A stretch of 64,000 nucleotides of DNA from Lepturacanthus savala (Eukaryota > Chordata > Actinopteri > Scombriformes > Trichiuridae): assembly GCA_030544235.1 (NCBI GenBank), contig JARUPU010000099.1:323501-387500 (forward strand), given 5' to 3'. A model generated the notes under the pieces. It worked only from the letters and a program-made list of their open reading frames with translations, ran no database searches and was not told the DNA's origin. Position 1 is the stretch's first letter. Every line of letters starts with the position of its first letter. A program made the position numbers and the translations under genes. This document shows, piece after piece, positions 1-12,200 of the stretch.

Positions 1-2136
1 GGGTTAGGGTTAGGGTTAGACTAGGGTTAGGGTTAGGCTCAGCGTTGGGGTATAGGGAACGAAACTACCAGGTATATCCCTCCCAGTGATTTTAAAGGTG
101 ATGCAGCCCCGAAACCGAAAATCATATAGAAATTGAACCAATTCCTACACCCCCCAGTTAAGAATTTAGGGTTAGGGTTAGGGTTAGGGTTAGACTAGGG
201 TTAGGGTTAGGCTCAGCGTTGGGGTATAGGGAACGAAACTACCAGGTATATCCCTCCCAGTGATTTTAAAGGTGCTGCAGCCCCGAAACCGAAAATCATA
301 TAGAAATTGAACCAATTCCTAGACCCCCCAGTTAAGAATTTAGGGTTAGGGTTAGGGTTAGGGTTAGGGTTACACTAGGGTTAGGGTTAGGCTCAGCGTT
401 GGGGTATAGGGAACGAAACTACCAGGTATATCCCTCCCAGTGATTTTAAAGGTGCTGCAGCCCCGAAACCGAAAATCATATAGAAATTGAACCAATTCCT
501 ACACCCCCCAGTTAAGAATTTAGGGTTAGGGTTAGGGTTAGACTAGGGTTAGGCTTAGGCTCAGCGTTGGGGTATAGGGAACGAAACTACCAGGTATATC
601 CCTCCCAGTGATTTTAAAGGTGATGCAGCCCCGAAACCGAAAATCATATAGAAATTGAACCAATTCCTACACCCCCCAGTTAAGAATTTAGGGTTAGGGT
701 TAGGGTTAGGGTTAGGGTTAGACTAGGGTTAGGGTTAGGCTCAGCGTTGGGGTATAGGGAATGAAACTACCAGGTATATCCCTCCCAGTGATTTTAAAGG
801 TGCTGCAGCCCCGAAACCGAAAATCATATAGAAATTGAACCAATTCCTACACCCCCCAGTTAAGAATTTAGGGTTAGGGTTAGGGTTAGGGTTAGACTAG
901 GGTTAGGGTTAGGCTCAGCGTTGGGGTATAGGGAACGAAACTACCAGGTATATCCCTCCCAGTGATTTTAAAGGTGCTGCAGCCCCGAAACCGAAAATCA
1001 TATAGAAATTGAACCAATTCCTACACCCCCCAGTTAAGAATTTAGGGTTAGGGTTAGGGTTAGGGTTAGGGTTAGGGTTAGACTAGGGTTAGGGTTAGGC
1101 TCAGCGTTGGGGTATAGGGAACGAAACTACCAGGTATATCCCTCCCAGTGATTTTAAAGGTGCTGCAGCCCCGAAACCGAAAATCATATAGAAATTGAAT
1201 CAATTCCTACACCCCCCAGTTAAGAATTTAGGGTTAGGGTTAGGGTTAGGGTTAGACTAGGGTTAGGGTTAGGCTCAGCGTTGGGGTATAGGGAACGAAA
1301 CTACCAGGTATATCCCTCCCAGTGATTTTAAAGGTGCTGCAGCCCCGAAACCGAAAATCATATAGAAATTGAATCAATTCCTACACCCCCCAGTTAAGAA
1401 TTTAGGGTTAGGGTTAGGGTTAGGGTTAGGGTTAGACTAGGGTTAGGGTTAGGCTCAGCGTTGGGGTATAGGGAACGAAACTACCAGGTATATCCCTCCC
1501 AGTGATTTTAAAGGTGCTGCAGCCCCGAAACCGAAAATCATATAGAAATTGAATCAATTCCTACACCCCCCAGTTAAGAATTTAGGGTTAGGGTTAGGGT
1601 TAGGGTTAGACTAGGGTTAGGGTTAGGCTCAGCGTTGGGGTATAGGGAACGAAACTACCAGGTATATCCCTCCCAGTGATTTTAAAGGTGCTGCAGCCCC
1701 GAAACCGAAAATCATATAGAAATTGAATCAATTCCTACACCCCCCAGTTAAGAATTTAGGGTTAGGGTTAGGGTTAGGGTTAGGGTTAGACTAGGGTTAG
1801 GGTTAGGCTCAGCGTTGGGGTATAGGGAACGAAACTACCAGGTATATCCCTCCCAGTGATTTTAAAGGTGCTGCAGCCCCGAAACCGAAAATCATATAGA
1901 AATTGAATCAATTCCTACACCCCCCAGTTAAGAATTTAGGGTTAGGGTTAGGGTTAGGGTTAGACTAGGGTTAGGGTTAGGCTCAGCGTTGGGGTATAGG
2001 GAACGAAACTACCAGGTATATCCCTCCCAGTGATTTTAAAGGTGCTGCAGCCCCGAAACCGAAAATCATATAGAAATTGAATCAATTCCTACACCCCCCA
2101 GTTAAGAATTTAGGGTTAGGGTTAGGGTTAGGGTTA
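1..2136 (+). repeat. Alpha higher-order block, partial copy (alpha-0)
   Basis: Twelve monomers in this order: one with GATGCAG; one with CTAGACC; one starting CACTAGGG; one with GGCTTAGGCTC plus GATGCAG; one with GGAATGAA; one plain; then six in a row with GAATCAATT instead of GAACCAATT. The same order and the same spacing, base for base by landmarks, recur at 18101-20236 (offset 18,100). The block is cut at its left side by the window edge, so the missing first half of the alpha unit presumably lies outside. Confidence 0.85.
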
Positions 2137-2179
2137 GACTAGGGTTAGGGTTAGGCTCAGCGTTGGGGTATAGGGAACG

Positions 2180-2218
2180 AAACTACCAGGTATATCCCTC
2201 CCAGTGATTTTAAAGGTG
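2180..2218 (+). other. Invariant 39-bp segment of the core (example copy)
   Basis: This stretch, from AAACTACCAGG to TTTTAAAGGTG, shows no heritable variant in any of the roughly 360 full monomers. The flanking parts of the core carry about twenty recurrent marker variants. The only deviations I saw here are three private ones inside the suspect 3680-4362 cluster. It contains ATATCCCTCCCAGTG and the palindrome TTTAAA. The block is absent from the six 76-bp truncated monomers. A binding site kept by selection is one explanation; chance homogenisation is another. Confidence 0.6.
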
Positions 2219-2283
2219 CTGCAGCCCCGAAACCGAAAATCATATAGAAATTGAACCAATTCCTACACCCCCCAGTTAAGAAT

Positions 2284-2310
2284 TTAGGGTTAGGGTTAGG
2301 GTTAGGGTTA
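2284..2310 (+). repeat. Telomeric TTAGGG tract of a monomer (example)
   Basis: Four TTAGGG hexamers plus TTA close the reference monomer, and the next unit adds CTAGGG, TTAGGG and TTAGGC. Every normal monomer repeats this arrangement with three to six hexamers, so each carries five or more GGG runs with short loops on the + strand. That is enough for an intramolecular G-quadruplex. Minus-strand transcripts would be C-rich, and plus-strand transcripts would be TERRA-like with interspersed core. No promoter is visible. Confidence 0.95.
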
Positions 2311-3558
2311 GACTAGGGTTAGGGTTAGGCTCAGCGTTGGGGTATAGGGAACGAAACTACCAGGTATATCCCTCCCAGTGATTTTAAAGGTGCTGCAGCC
2401 CCGAAACCGAAAATCATATAGAAATTGAACCAATTCCTACACCCCCCAGTTAAGAATTTAGGATTAGGGTTAGGGTTAGGGTTAGACTAGGGTTAGGGTT
2501 AGGCTCAGCGTTGGGGTATAGGGAATGAAACTACCAGGTATATCCCTCCCAGTGATTTTAAAGGTGATGCAGCCCCGAAACCGAAAATCATATAGAAATT
2601 GAACCAATTCCTACACCCCCCAGTTAAGAATTTAGGGTTAGGGTTAGGGTTAGGGTTAGGGTTAGACTAGGGTTAGGGTTAGGCTCAGCGTTGGGGTATA
2701 GGGAACGAAACTACCAGGTATATCCCTCCCAGTGATTTTAAAGGTGCTGCAGCCCCGAAACCGAAAATCATATAGAAATTGAACCAATTCCTAGACCCCC
2801 CAGTTAAGAATTTAGGGTTAGGGTTAGGGTTAGGGTTAGGGTTACACTAGGGTTAGGGTTAGGCTCAGCGTTGGGGTATAGGGAACGAAACTACCAGGTA
2901 TATCCCTCCCAGTGATTTTAAAGGTGCTGCAGCCCCGAAACCGAAAATCATATAGAAATTGAACCAATTCCTACACCCCCCAGTTAAGAATTTAGGGTTA
3001 GGGTTAGGGTTAGGGTTAGACTAGGGTTAGGCTTAGGCTCAGCGTTGGGGTATAGGGAACGAAACTACCAGGTATATCCCTCCCAGTGATTTTAAAGGTG
3101 ATGCAGCCCCGAAACCGAAAATCATATAGAAATTGAACCAATTCCTACACCCCCCAGTTAAGAATTTAGGGTTAGGGTTAGGGTTAGGGTTAGGGTTAGA
3201 CTAGGGTTAGGGTTAGGCTCAGCGTTGGGGTATAGGGAATGAAACTACCAGGTATATCCCTCCCAGTGATTTTAAAGGTGCTGCAGCCCCGAAACCGAAA
3301 ATCATATAGAAATTGAACCAATTCCTACACCCCCCAGTTAAGAATTTAGGGTTAGGGTTAGGGTTAGGGTTAGACTAGGGTTAGGGTTAGGCTCAGCGTT
3401 GGGGTATAGGGAACGAAACTACCAGGTATATCCCTCCCAGTGATTTTAAAGGTGCTGCAGCCCCGAAACCGAAAATCATATAGAAATTGAACCAATACCT
3501 ACACCCCCCAGTTAAGAATTTAGGGTTAGGGTTAGGGTTAGGGTTAGGGTTAGGGTTA

Positions 3559-4446
3559 GACTAGGGTTAGGGTTAGGCTCAGCGTTGGGGTATAGGGAAC
3601 GAAACTACCAGGTATATCCCTCCCAGTGATTTTAAAGGTGCTGCAGCCCCGAAACCGAAAATCATATAGAAATTGAATCATTCCTACACCCCCCAGTTAA
3701 GAATTTAGGGTTAGGGTTAGGGTTAGGGTTTAGACTAGGGTTAGGGTTAGGCTCAGCGTTGGGGTATAGGGAACGAAACTACCAGGTATATACCTCCCAG
3801 TGATTTTAAAGGTGCTGCAGCCCCGAAACCGAAAATCATATAGAAATTGAATCAATTCCTACACCCCCCAGTTAAGAATTTAGGGTTAGGGTTAGGGTTA
3901 GGGTTAGGGTTAGACTAGGGTTAGGGTTAGGCTCAGCGTTGGGGTATAGGGAACGAAACTACCAGGTATATCCCTCCAGTGATTTTAAAGGTGCTGCAGC
4001 CCCGAAACCGAAAATCATATAGAAATTGAACCAATTCCTACACCCCCCAGTTAAGAATTTAGGGTTAGGGTTAGGGTTAGGGTTAGACTAGGGTTAGGGT
4101 TAGGCTCAGCGTTGGGGGTAAAGGGAACGAAACTAACCAGGTATATCCCTCCCAGTGATTTTAAAGGTGCTGCAGCCCCGAAACCGAAAATCATATAGAA
4201 ATTGAACCAATTCCTACACCCCCCAGTTAAGAATTTAGGGTTAGGGTTAGGGTTAGGGTTAGGGTTAGGGTTAGACTAGGGTTAGGGTTAGGCTCAGCTT
4301 TAGGGTATAGAGAACGAAACTACCAGGTATATCCCTCCCAGTGATTTTAAAGGTGCTGCAGCCCGAAACCGAAAATCATATAGAAATTGAACCAATTCCT
4401 ACACCCCCCAGTTAAGAATTTAGGGTTAGGGTTAGGGTTAGGGTTA
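3559..4446 (+). repeat. Monomers with clustered private indels (possible consensus errors)
   Basis: Within about 700 bp there are seven changes not found in the duplicate near 21.7-22.3 kb. They are GAATCATTCC (one A lost, about 3680), an extra T in GGGTTTAGAC (about 3731), TATACCTCCC (3792), CCCTCCAGTG (one C lost, about 3976), GTTGGGGGTA (extra G, about 4112), ACTAACCAGG (extra A, about 4135) and CAGCCCGAAA (one C lost, about 4361). Such single-base indels are almost absent from the other 63 kb. Local read-quality or assembly error is likely, though a decayed patch is possible. Confidence 0.75.
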
Positions 4447-7400
4447 GACTAGGGTTAGGGTTAGGCTCAGCGTTGGGGTATAGGGAACGAAACTACCAGG
4501 TATATCCCTCCCAGTGATTTTAAAGGTGCTGCAGCCCCGAAACCGAAAATCATATAGAAATTGAACCAATTCCTACACCCCCCAGTTAAGAATTTAGGGT
4601 TAGGGTTAGGGTTAGGGTTAGGGTTAGGGTTACACTAGGGTTAGGGTTAGGCTCAGCGTTGGGGTATAGGGAACGAAACTACCAGGTATATCCCTCCCAG
4701 TGATTTTAAAGGTGCTGCAGCCCCGAAACCGAAAATCATATAGAAATTGAACCAATTCCTACACCCCCCAGTTAAGAATTTAGGGTTAGGGTTAGGGTTA
4801 GGGTTAGACTAGGGTTAGGCTTAGGCTCAGCGTTGGGGTATAGAGAACGAAACTACCAGGTATATCCCTCCCAGTGATTTTAAAGGTGCTGCAGCCCCGA
4901 AACCGAAAATCATATAGAAATTGAACCAATTCCTACACCCCCCAGTTAAGAATTTAGGGTTAGGGTTAGGGTTAGGGTTAGACTAGGGTTAGGGTTAGGC
5001 TCAGCGTTGGGGTATAGGGAACGAAACTACCAGGTATATCCCTCCCAGTGATTTTAAAGGTGCTGCAGCCCCGAAACCGAAAATCATATAGAAATTGAAC
5101 CAATTCCTACACCCCCCAGTTAAGAATTTAGGGTTAGGGTTAGGGTTAGGGTTAGGGTTAGGGTTACACTAGGGTTAGGGTTAGGCTCAGCGTTGGGGTA
5201 TAGGGAACGAAACTACCAGGTATATCCCTCCCAGTGATTTTAAAGGTGCTGCAGCCCCGAAACCGAAAATCATATAGAAATTGAACCAATTCCTACACCC
5301 CCCAGTTAAGAATTTAGGGTTAGGGTTAGGGTTAGGGTTAGACTAGGGTTAGGGTTAGGCTCAGCTTTAGGGTATAGAGAACGAAACTACCAGGTATATC
5401 CCTCCCAGTGATTTTAAAGGTGCTGCAGCCCCGAAACCGAAAATCATATAGAAATTGAACCAATTCCTACACCCCCCAGTTAAGAATTTAGGGTTAGGGT
5501 TAGGGTTAGGGTTAGGGTTAGACTAGGGTTAGGGTTAGGCTCAGCGTTGGGGTATAGGGAACGAAACTACCAGGTATATCCCTCCCAGTGATTTTAAAGG
5601 TGCTGCAGCCCCGAAACCGAAAATCATATAGAAATTGAACCAATTCCTACACCCCCCAGTTAAGAATTTAGGGTTAGGGTTAGGGTTAGGGTTAGGGTTA
5701 GACTAGGGTTAGGGTTAGGCTCAGCGTTGGGGTATAGGGAACGAAACTACCAGGTATATCCCTCCCAGTGATTTTAAAGGTGATGCAGCCCCGAAACCGA
5801 AAATCATATAGAAATTGAACCAATTCCTACACCCCCCAGTTAAGAATTTAGGGTTAGGGTTAGGGTTAGGGTTAGGGTTAGACTAGGGTTAGGGTTAGGC
5901 TCAGCGTTGGGGTATAGGGAACGAAACTACCAGGTATATCCCTCCCAGTGATTTTAAAGGTGCTGCAGCCCCGAAACCGAAAATCATATAGAAATTGAAC
6001 CAATTCCTACACCCCCCAGTTAAGAATTTAGGGTTAGGGTTAGGGTTAGGGTTAGACTAGGGTTAGGCTTAGGCTCAGCGTTGGGGTATAGAGAACGAAA
6101 CTACCAGGTATATCCCTCCCAGTGATTTTAAAGGTGCTGCAGCCCCGAAACCGAAAATCATATAGAAATTGAACCAATTCCTACACCCCCCAGTTAAGAA
6201 TTTAGGGTTAGGGTTAGGGTTAGGGTTAGGGTTAGACTAGGGTTAGGGTTAGGCTCAGCGTTGGGGTATAGGGAACGAAACTACCAGGTATATCCCTCCC
6301 AGTGATTTTAAAGGTGCTGCAGCCCCGAAACCGAAAATCATATAGAAATTGAACCAATTCCTACACCCCCCAGTTAAGAATTTAGGGTTAGGGTTAGGGT
6401 TAGGGTTAGACTAGGGTTAGGGTTAGGCTCAGCGTTGGGGTATAGGGAACGAAACTACCAGGTATATCCCTCCCAGTGATTTTAAAGGTGCTGCAGCCCC
6501 GAAACCGAAAATCATATAGAAATTGAACCAATTCCTACACCCCCCAGTTAAGAATTTAGGGTTAGGGTTAGGGTTAGGGTTAGACTAGGGTTAGGGTTAG
6601 GCTCAGCGTTGGGGTATAGGGAACGAAACTACCAGGTATATCCCTCCCAGTGATTTTAAAGGTGCTGCAGCCCTGAAACCGAAAATCATATAGAAATTGA
6701 ACCAATTCCTACACCCCCCAGTTAAGAATTTAGGGTTAGGGTTAGGGTTAGGGTTAGGGTTAGGGTTACACTAGGGTTAGGGTTAGGCTCAGCGTTGGGG
6801 TATAGGGAACGAAACTACCAGGTATATCCCTCCCAGTGATTTTAAAGGTGCTGCAGCCCCGAAACCGAAAATCATATAGAAATTGAACCAATTCCTACAC
6901 CCCCCAGTTAAGAATTTAGGGTTAGGGTTAGGGTTAGGGTTAGACTAGGGTTAGGGTTAGGCTCAGCTTTAGGGTATAGAGAACGAAACTACCAGGTATA
7001 TCCCTCCCAGTGATTTTAAAGGTGCTGCAGCCCCGAAACCGAAAATCATATAGAAATTGAACCAATTCCTACACCCCCCAGTTAAGAATTTAGGGTTAGG
7101 GTTAGGGTTAGGGTTAGGGTTAGACTAGGGTTAGGGTTAGGCTCAGCGTTGGGGTATAGGGAACGAAACTACCAGGTATATCCCTCCCAGTGATTTTAAA
7201 GGTGCTGCAGCCCCGAAACCGAAAATCATATAGAAATTGAACCAATTCCTACACCCCCCAGTTAAGAATTTAGGGTTAGGGTTAGGGTTAGGGTTAGGGT
7301 TAGACTAGGGTTAGGGTTAGGCTCAGCGTTGGGGTATAGGGAACGAAACTACCAGGTATATCCCTCCCAGTGATTTTAAAGGTGCTGCAGCCCCGAAACC

Positions 7401-9216
7401 GAAAATCATATAGAAATTGAACCAATTCCTACACCCCCCAGTTAAGAATTTAGGGTTAGGGTTAGGGTTAGACTAGGGTTAGGCTTAGGCTCAGCGTTGG
7501 GGTATAGAGAACGAAACTACCAGGTATATCCCTCCCAGTGATTTTAAAGGTGCTGCAGCCCCGAAACCGAAAATCATATAGAAATTGAACCAATTCCTAC
7601 ACCCCCCAGTTAAGAATTTAGGGTTAGGGTTAGGGTTAGGGTTAGGGTTAGACTAGGGTTAGGGTTAGGCTCAGCGTTGGGGTATAGGGAACGAAACTAC
7701 CAGGTATATCCCTCCCAGTGATTTTAAAGGTGCTGCAGCCCCGAAACCGAAAATCATATAGAAATTGAACCAATTCCTACACCCCCCAGTTAAGAATTTA
7801 GGGTTAGGGTTAGGGTTAGGGTTAGACTAGGGTTAGGGTTAGGCTCAGCGTTGGGGTATAGGGAACGAAACTACCAGGTATATCCCTCCCAGTGATTTTA
7901 AAGGTGCTGCAGCCCCGAAACCGAAAATCATATAGAAATTGAACCAATTCCTACACCCCCCAGTTAAGAATTTAGGGTTAGGGTTAGGGTTAGGGTTAGA
8001 CTAGGGTTAGGGTTAGGCTCAGCGTTGGGGTATAGGGAACGAAACTACCAGGTATATCCCTCCCAGTGATTTTAAAGGTGCTGCAGCCCCGAAACCGAAA
8101 ATCATATAGAAATTGAACCAATTCCTACACCCCCCAGTTAAGAATTTAGGGTTAGGGTTAGGGTTAGGGTTAGGGTTACACTAGGGTTAGGGTTAGGCTC
8201 AGCGTTGGGGTATAGGGAACGAAACTACCAGGTATATCCCTCCCAGTGATTTTAAAGGTGCTGCAGCCCCGAAACCGAAAATCATATAGAAATTGAACCA
8301 ATTCCTACACCCCCCAGTTAAGAATTTAGGGTTAGGGTTAGGGTTAGGGTTAGACTAGGGTTAGGGTTAGGCTCAGCGTTGGGGTATAGGGAACGAAACT
8401 ACCAGGTATATCCCTCCCAGTGATTTTAAAGGTGCTGCAGCCCCGAAACCGAAAATCATATAGAAATTGAACCAATTCCTACACCCCCCAGTTAAGAATT
8501 TAGGGTTAGGGTTAGGGTTAGGGTTAGACTAGGGTTAGGCTTAGGCTCAGCGTTGGGGTATAGAGAACGAAACTACCAGGTATATCCCTCCCAGTGATTT
8601 TAAAGGTGCTGCAGCCCCGAAACCGAAAATCAAATAGAAATTGAACCAATTCCTACACCCCCCAGTTAAGAATTTAGGGTTAGGGTTAGGGTTAGGGTTA
8701 GACTAGGGTTAGGGTTAGGCTCAGCGTTGGGGTATAGGGAACGAAACTACCAGGTATATCCCTCCCAGTGATTTTAAAGGTGCTGCAGCCCCGAAACCGA
8801 AAATCAAATAGAAATTGAACCAATTCCTACACCCCCCAGTTAAGAATTTAGGGTTAGGGTTAGGGTTAGGGTTAGACTAGGGTTAGGGTTAGGCTCAGCG
8901 TTGGGGTATAGGGAACGAAACTACCAGGTATATCCCTCCCAGTGATTTTAAAGGTGCTGCAGCCCCGAAACCGAAAATCAAATAGAAATTGAACCAATTC
9001 CTACACCCCCCAGTTAAGAATTTAGGGTTAGGGTTAGGGTTAGACTAGGGTTAGGGTTAGGCTCAGCGTTGGGGTATAGGGAACGAAACTACCAGGTATA
9101 TCCCTCCCAGTGATTTTAAAGGTGATGCAGCCCCGAAACTGAAAATCATATAGAAATTGAACCAATTCCTACACCCCCCAGTTAGGAATTTAGGGTTAGG
9201 GTTAGGGTTAGGGTTA

Positions 9217-9292
9217 GACTAGGGTTAGGGTTAGGCTCAGCGTTGGGGTATAGGGAACGAAAGGGTTAGGGTTCGGGTTAGGGTTAGGGTTA
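9217..9292 (+). repeat. Truncated 76-bp monomer, beta copy 1
   Basis: The unit runs from GACTAGGG to GGGAACGAAA and continues straight into five hexamers, so about 104 bp of core (CTACCAGG through AATTTA) is missing. One hexamer reads TTCGGG in its second-to-third junction (9272-9277). It closes beta copy 1. All six truncated monomers have the same length and breakpoint, which points to one original deletion. Confidence 0.9.
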
Positions 9293-12200
9293 GACTAGGG
9301 TTAGGGTTAGGCTCAGCGTTGGGGTATAGGGAACGAAACTACCAGGTATATCCCTCCCAGTGATTTTAAAGGTGCTGCAGCCCCGAAACCGAAAATCATA
9401 TAGAAATTGAACCAATTCCTACACCCCCCAGTTAAGAATTTAGGGTTAGGGTTAGGGTTAGGGTTAGACTAGGGTTAGGGTTAGGCTCAGCGTTGGGGTA
9501 TAGGGAACGAAACTACCAGGTATATCCCTCCCAGTGATTTTAAAGGTGCTGCAGCCCCGAAACCGAAAATCATATAGAAATTGAACCAATTCCTACACCC
9601 CCCAGTTAAGAATTTAGGGTTAGGGTTAGGGTTAGGGTTAGACTAGGGTTAGGGTTAGGCTCAGCGTTGGGGTATAGGGAACGAAACTACCAGGTATATC
9701 CCTCCCAGTGATTTTAAAGGTGCTGCAGCCCCGAAACCGAAAATCATATAGAAATTGAATCAATTCCTACACCCCCCAGTTAAGAATTTAGGGTTAGGGT
9801 TAGGGTTAGGGTTAGACTAGGGTTAGGGTTAGGCTCAGCGTTGGGGTATAGGGAACGAAACTACCAGGTATATCCCTCCCAGTGATTTTAAAGGTGCTGC
9901 AGCCCCGAAACCGAAAATCATATAGAAATTGAACCAATTCCTACACCCCCCAGTTAAGAATTTAGGGTTAGGGTTAGGGTTAGGGTTAGACTAGGGTTAG
10001 GGTTAGGCTCAGCGTTGGGGTATAGGGAACGAAACTACCAGGTATATCCCTCCCAGTGATTTTAAAGGTGCTGCAGCCCCGAAACCGAAAATCATATAGA
10101 AATTGAATCAATTCCTACACCCCCCAGTTAAGAATTTAGGGTTAGGGTTAGGGTTAGGGTTAGACTAGGGTTAGGGTTAGGCTCAGCGTTGGGGTATAGG
10201 GAACGAAACTACCAGGTATATCCCTCCCAGTGATTTTAAAGGTGATGCAGCCCCGAAACCGAAAATCATATAGAAATTGAACCAATTCCTACACCCCCCA
10301 GTTAAGAATTTAGGGTTAGGGTTAGGGTTAGGGTTAGGGTTAGACTAGGGTTAGGGTTAGGCTCAGCGTTGGGGTATAGGGAATGAAACTACCAGGTATA
10401 TCCCTCCCAGTGATTTTAAAGGTGCTGCAGCCCCGAAACCGAAAATCATATAGAAATTGAACCAATTCCTACACCCCCCAGTTAAGAATTTAGGGTTAGG
10501 GTTAGGGTTAGGGTTAGACTAGGGTTAGGGTTAGGCTCAGCGTTGGGGTATAGGGAACGAAACTACCAGGTATATCCCTCCCAGTGATTTTAAAGGTGCT
10601 GCAGCCCCGAAACCGAAAATCATATAGAAATTGAACCAATTCCTACACCCCCCAGTTAAGAATTTAGGGTTAGGGTTAGGGTTAGGGTTAGGGTTAGGGT
10701 TAGACTAGGGTTAGGGTTAGGCTCAGCGTTGGGGTATAGGGAACGAAACTACCAGGTATATCCCTCCCAGTGATTTTAAAGGTGCTGCAGCCCCGAAACC
10801 GAAAATCATATAGAAATTGAATCAATTCCTACACCCCCCAGTTAAGAATTTAGGGTTAGGGTTAGGGTTAGGGTTAGACTAGGGTTAGGGTTAGGCTCAG
10901 CGTTGGGGTATAGGGAACGAAACTACCAGGTATATCCCTCCCAGTGATTTTAAAGGTGCTGCAGCCCCGAAACCGAAAATCATATAGAAATTGAATCAAT
11001 TCCTACACCCCCCAGTTAAGAATTTAGGGTTAGGGTTAGGGTTAGGGTTAGGGTTAGACTAGGGTTAGGGTTAGGCTCAGCGTTGGGGTATAGGGAACGA
11101 AACTACCAGGTATATCCCTCCCAGTGATTTTAAAGGTGCTGCAGCCCCGAAACCGAAAATCATATAGAAATTGAACCAATTCCTACACCCCCCAGTTAAG
11201 AATTTAGGGTTAGGGTTAGGGTTAGGGTTAGACTAGGGTTAGGGTTAGGCTCAGCGTTGGGGTATAGGGAACGAAACTACCAGGTATATCCCTCCCAGTG
11301 ATTTTAAAGGTGCTGCAGCCCCGAAACCGAAAATCATATAGAAATTGAACCAATTCCTACACCCCCCAGTTAAGAATTTAGGGTTAGGGTTAGGGTTAGA
11401 CTAGGGTTAGGGTTAGGCTCAGCGTTGGGGTATAGGGAACGAAACTACCAGGTATATCCCTCCCAGTGATTTTAAAGGTGCTGCAGCCCCGAAACCGAAA
11501 ATCATATAGAAATTGAATCAATTCCTACACCCCCCAGTTAAGAATTTAGGGTTAGGGTTAGGGTTAGGGTTAGACTAGGGTTAGGGTTAGGCTCAGCGTT
11601 GGGGTATAGGGAACGAAACTACCAGGTATATCCCTCCCAGTGATTTTAAAGGTGATGCAGCCCCGAAACCGAAAATCATATAGAAATTGAACCAATTCCT
11701 ACACCCCCCAGTTAGGAATTTAGGGTTAGGGTTAGGGTTAGGGTTAGGGTTAGACTAGGGTTAGGGTTAGGCTCAGCGTTGGGGTATAGGGAACGAAACT
11801 ACCAGGTATATCCCTCCCAGTGATTTTAAAGGTGCTGCAGCCCCGAAACCGAAAATCATATAGAAATTGAACCAATTCCTACACCCCCCAGTTAAGAATT
11901 TAGGGTTAGGGTTAGGGTTAGGGTTAGACTAGGGTTAGGGTTAGGCTCAGCGTTGGGGTATAGGGAACGAAACTACCAGGTATATCCCTCCCAGTGATTT
12001 TAAAGGTGCTGCAGCCCCGAAACCGAAAATCATATAGAAATTGAATCAATTCCTACACCCCCCAGTTAAGAATTTAGGGTTAGGGTTAGGGTTAGGGTTA
12101 TACTAGGGTTAGGGTTAGGCTCAGCGTTGGGGTATAGGGAACGAAACTACCAGGTATATCCCTCCCAGTGATTTTAAAGGTGCTGCAGCCCCGAAACCGA

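Larger units (their letters stand above)
2137..2310 (+). repeat. Representative 174-bp consensus monomer
   Basis: This unit carries none of the marker variants and serves as the reference. Bases 2137-2175 (GACTAGGG through TATAGGG) read as degenerate telomere hexamers. Bases 2176-2283 are the 108-bp non-telomeric part, from AACGAAACTACC to AGTTAAGAAT. Bases 2284-2310 are the TTAGGG tail, four copies plus TTA. Landmarks are a PstI site (CTGCAG) at 2219-2224, a run of six C in TACACCCCCCAG, an AT-rich stretch around AAAATCATATAG, and four CpG sites. The GACTAGGGTTA start contains CTAGGGTTA, which fits the vertebrate TRF1/TRF2 binding consensus YTAGGGTTR, as do the tail hexamers. Whether such proteins bind here is inference. 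Confidence 0.95.
1..9292 (+). repeat. Long duplication, left member
   Basis: This stretch (alpha-0 plus beta copy 1) recurs at 18101-27218. Every monomer start I checked from 19 to 2137 lies exactly 18,100 bp from its partner, including the changes between 168, 174, 180 and 186-bp units. Agreement ends in or just after the TTAGGG tail following the first monomer past the truncated unit: four hexamers near 9440-9467 here, five at the partner. The left end is beyond the window. Confidence 0.85.
2137..9292 (+). repeat. Beta higher-order block, copy 1 (7,156 bp)
   Basis: About 41 monomers, starting with two plain ones and ending with the 76-bp truncated monomer. Landmarks in order: GGATTAGG tail at 2461; GGAATGAA plus GATGCAG; CTAGACC; CACTAGGG; ACCAATACCT at 3491; GTAAAGGG near 4117; AGCTTTAGGG near 4299; CCCTGAAACC near 6670; three monomers with ATCAAATAG (8527-9042); and one with GATGCAG, GAAACTG and GTTAGGAATT. 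Beta copy 2 (20237-27218) has the same series minus one GAATC monomer. The order from the AGCTTTAGGG monomer onward closely matches the delta blocks, so beta and delta descend from one ancestral HOR. Confidence 0.85.
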
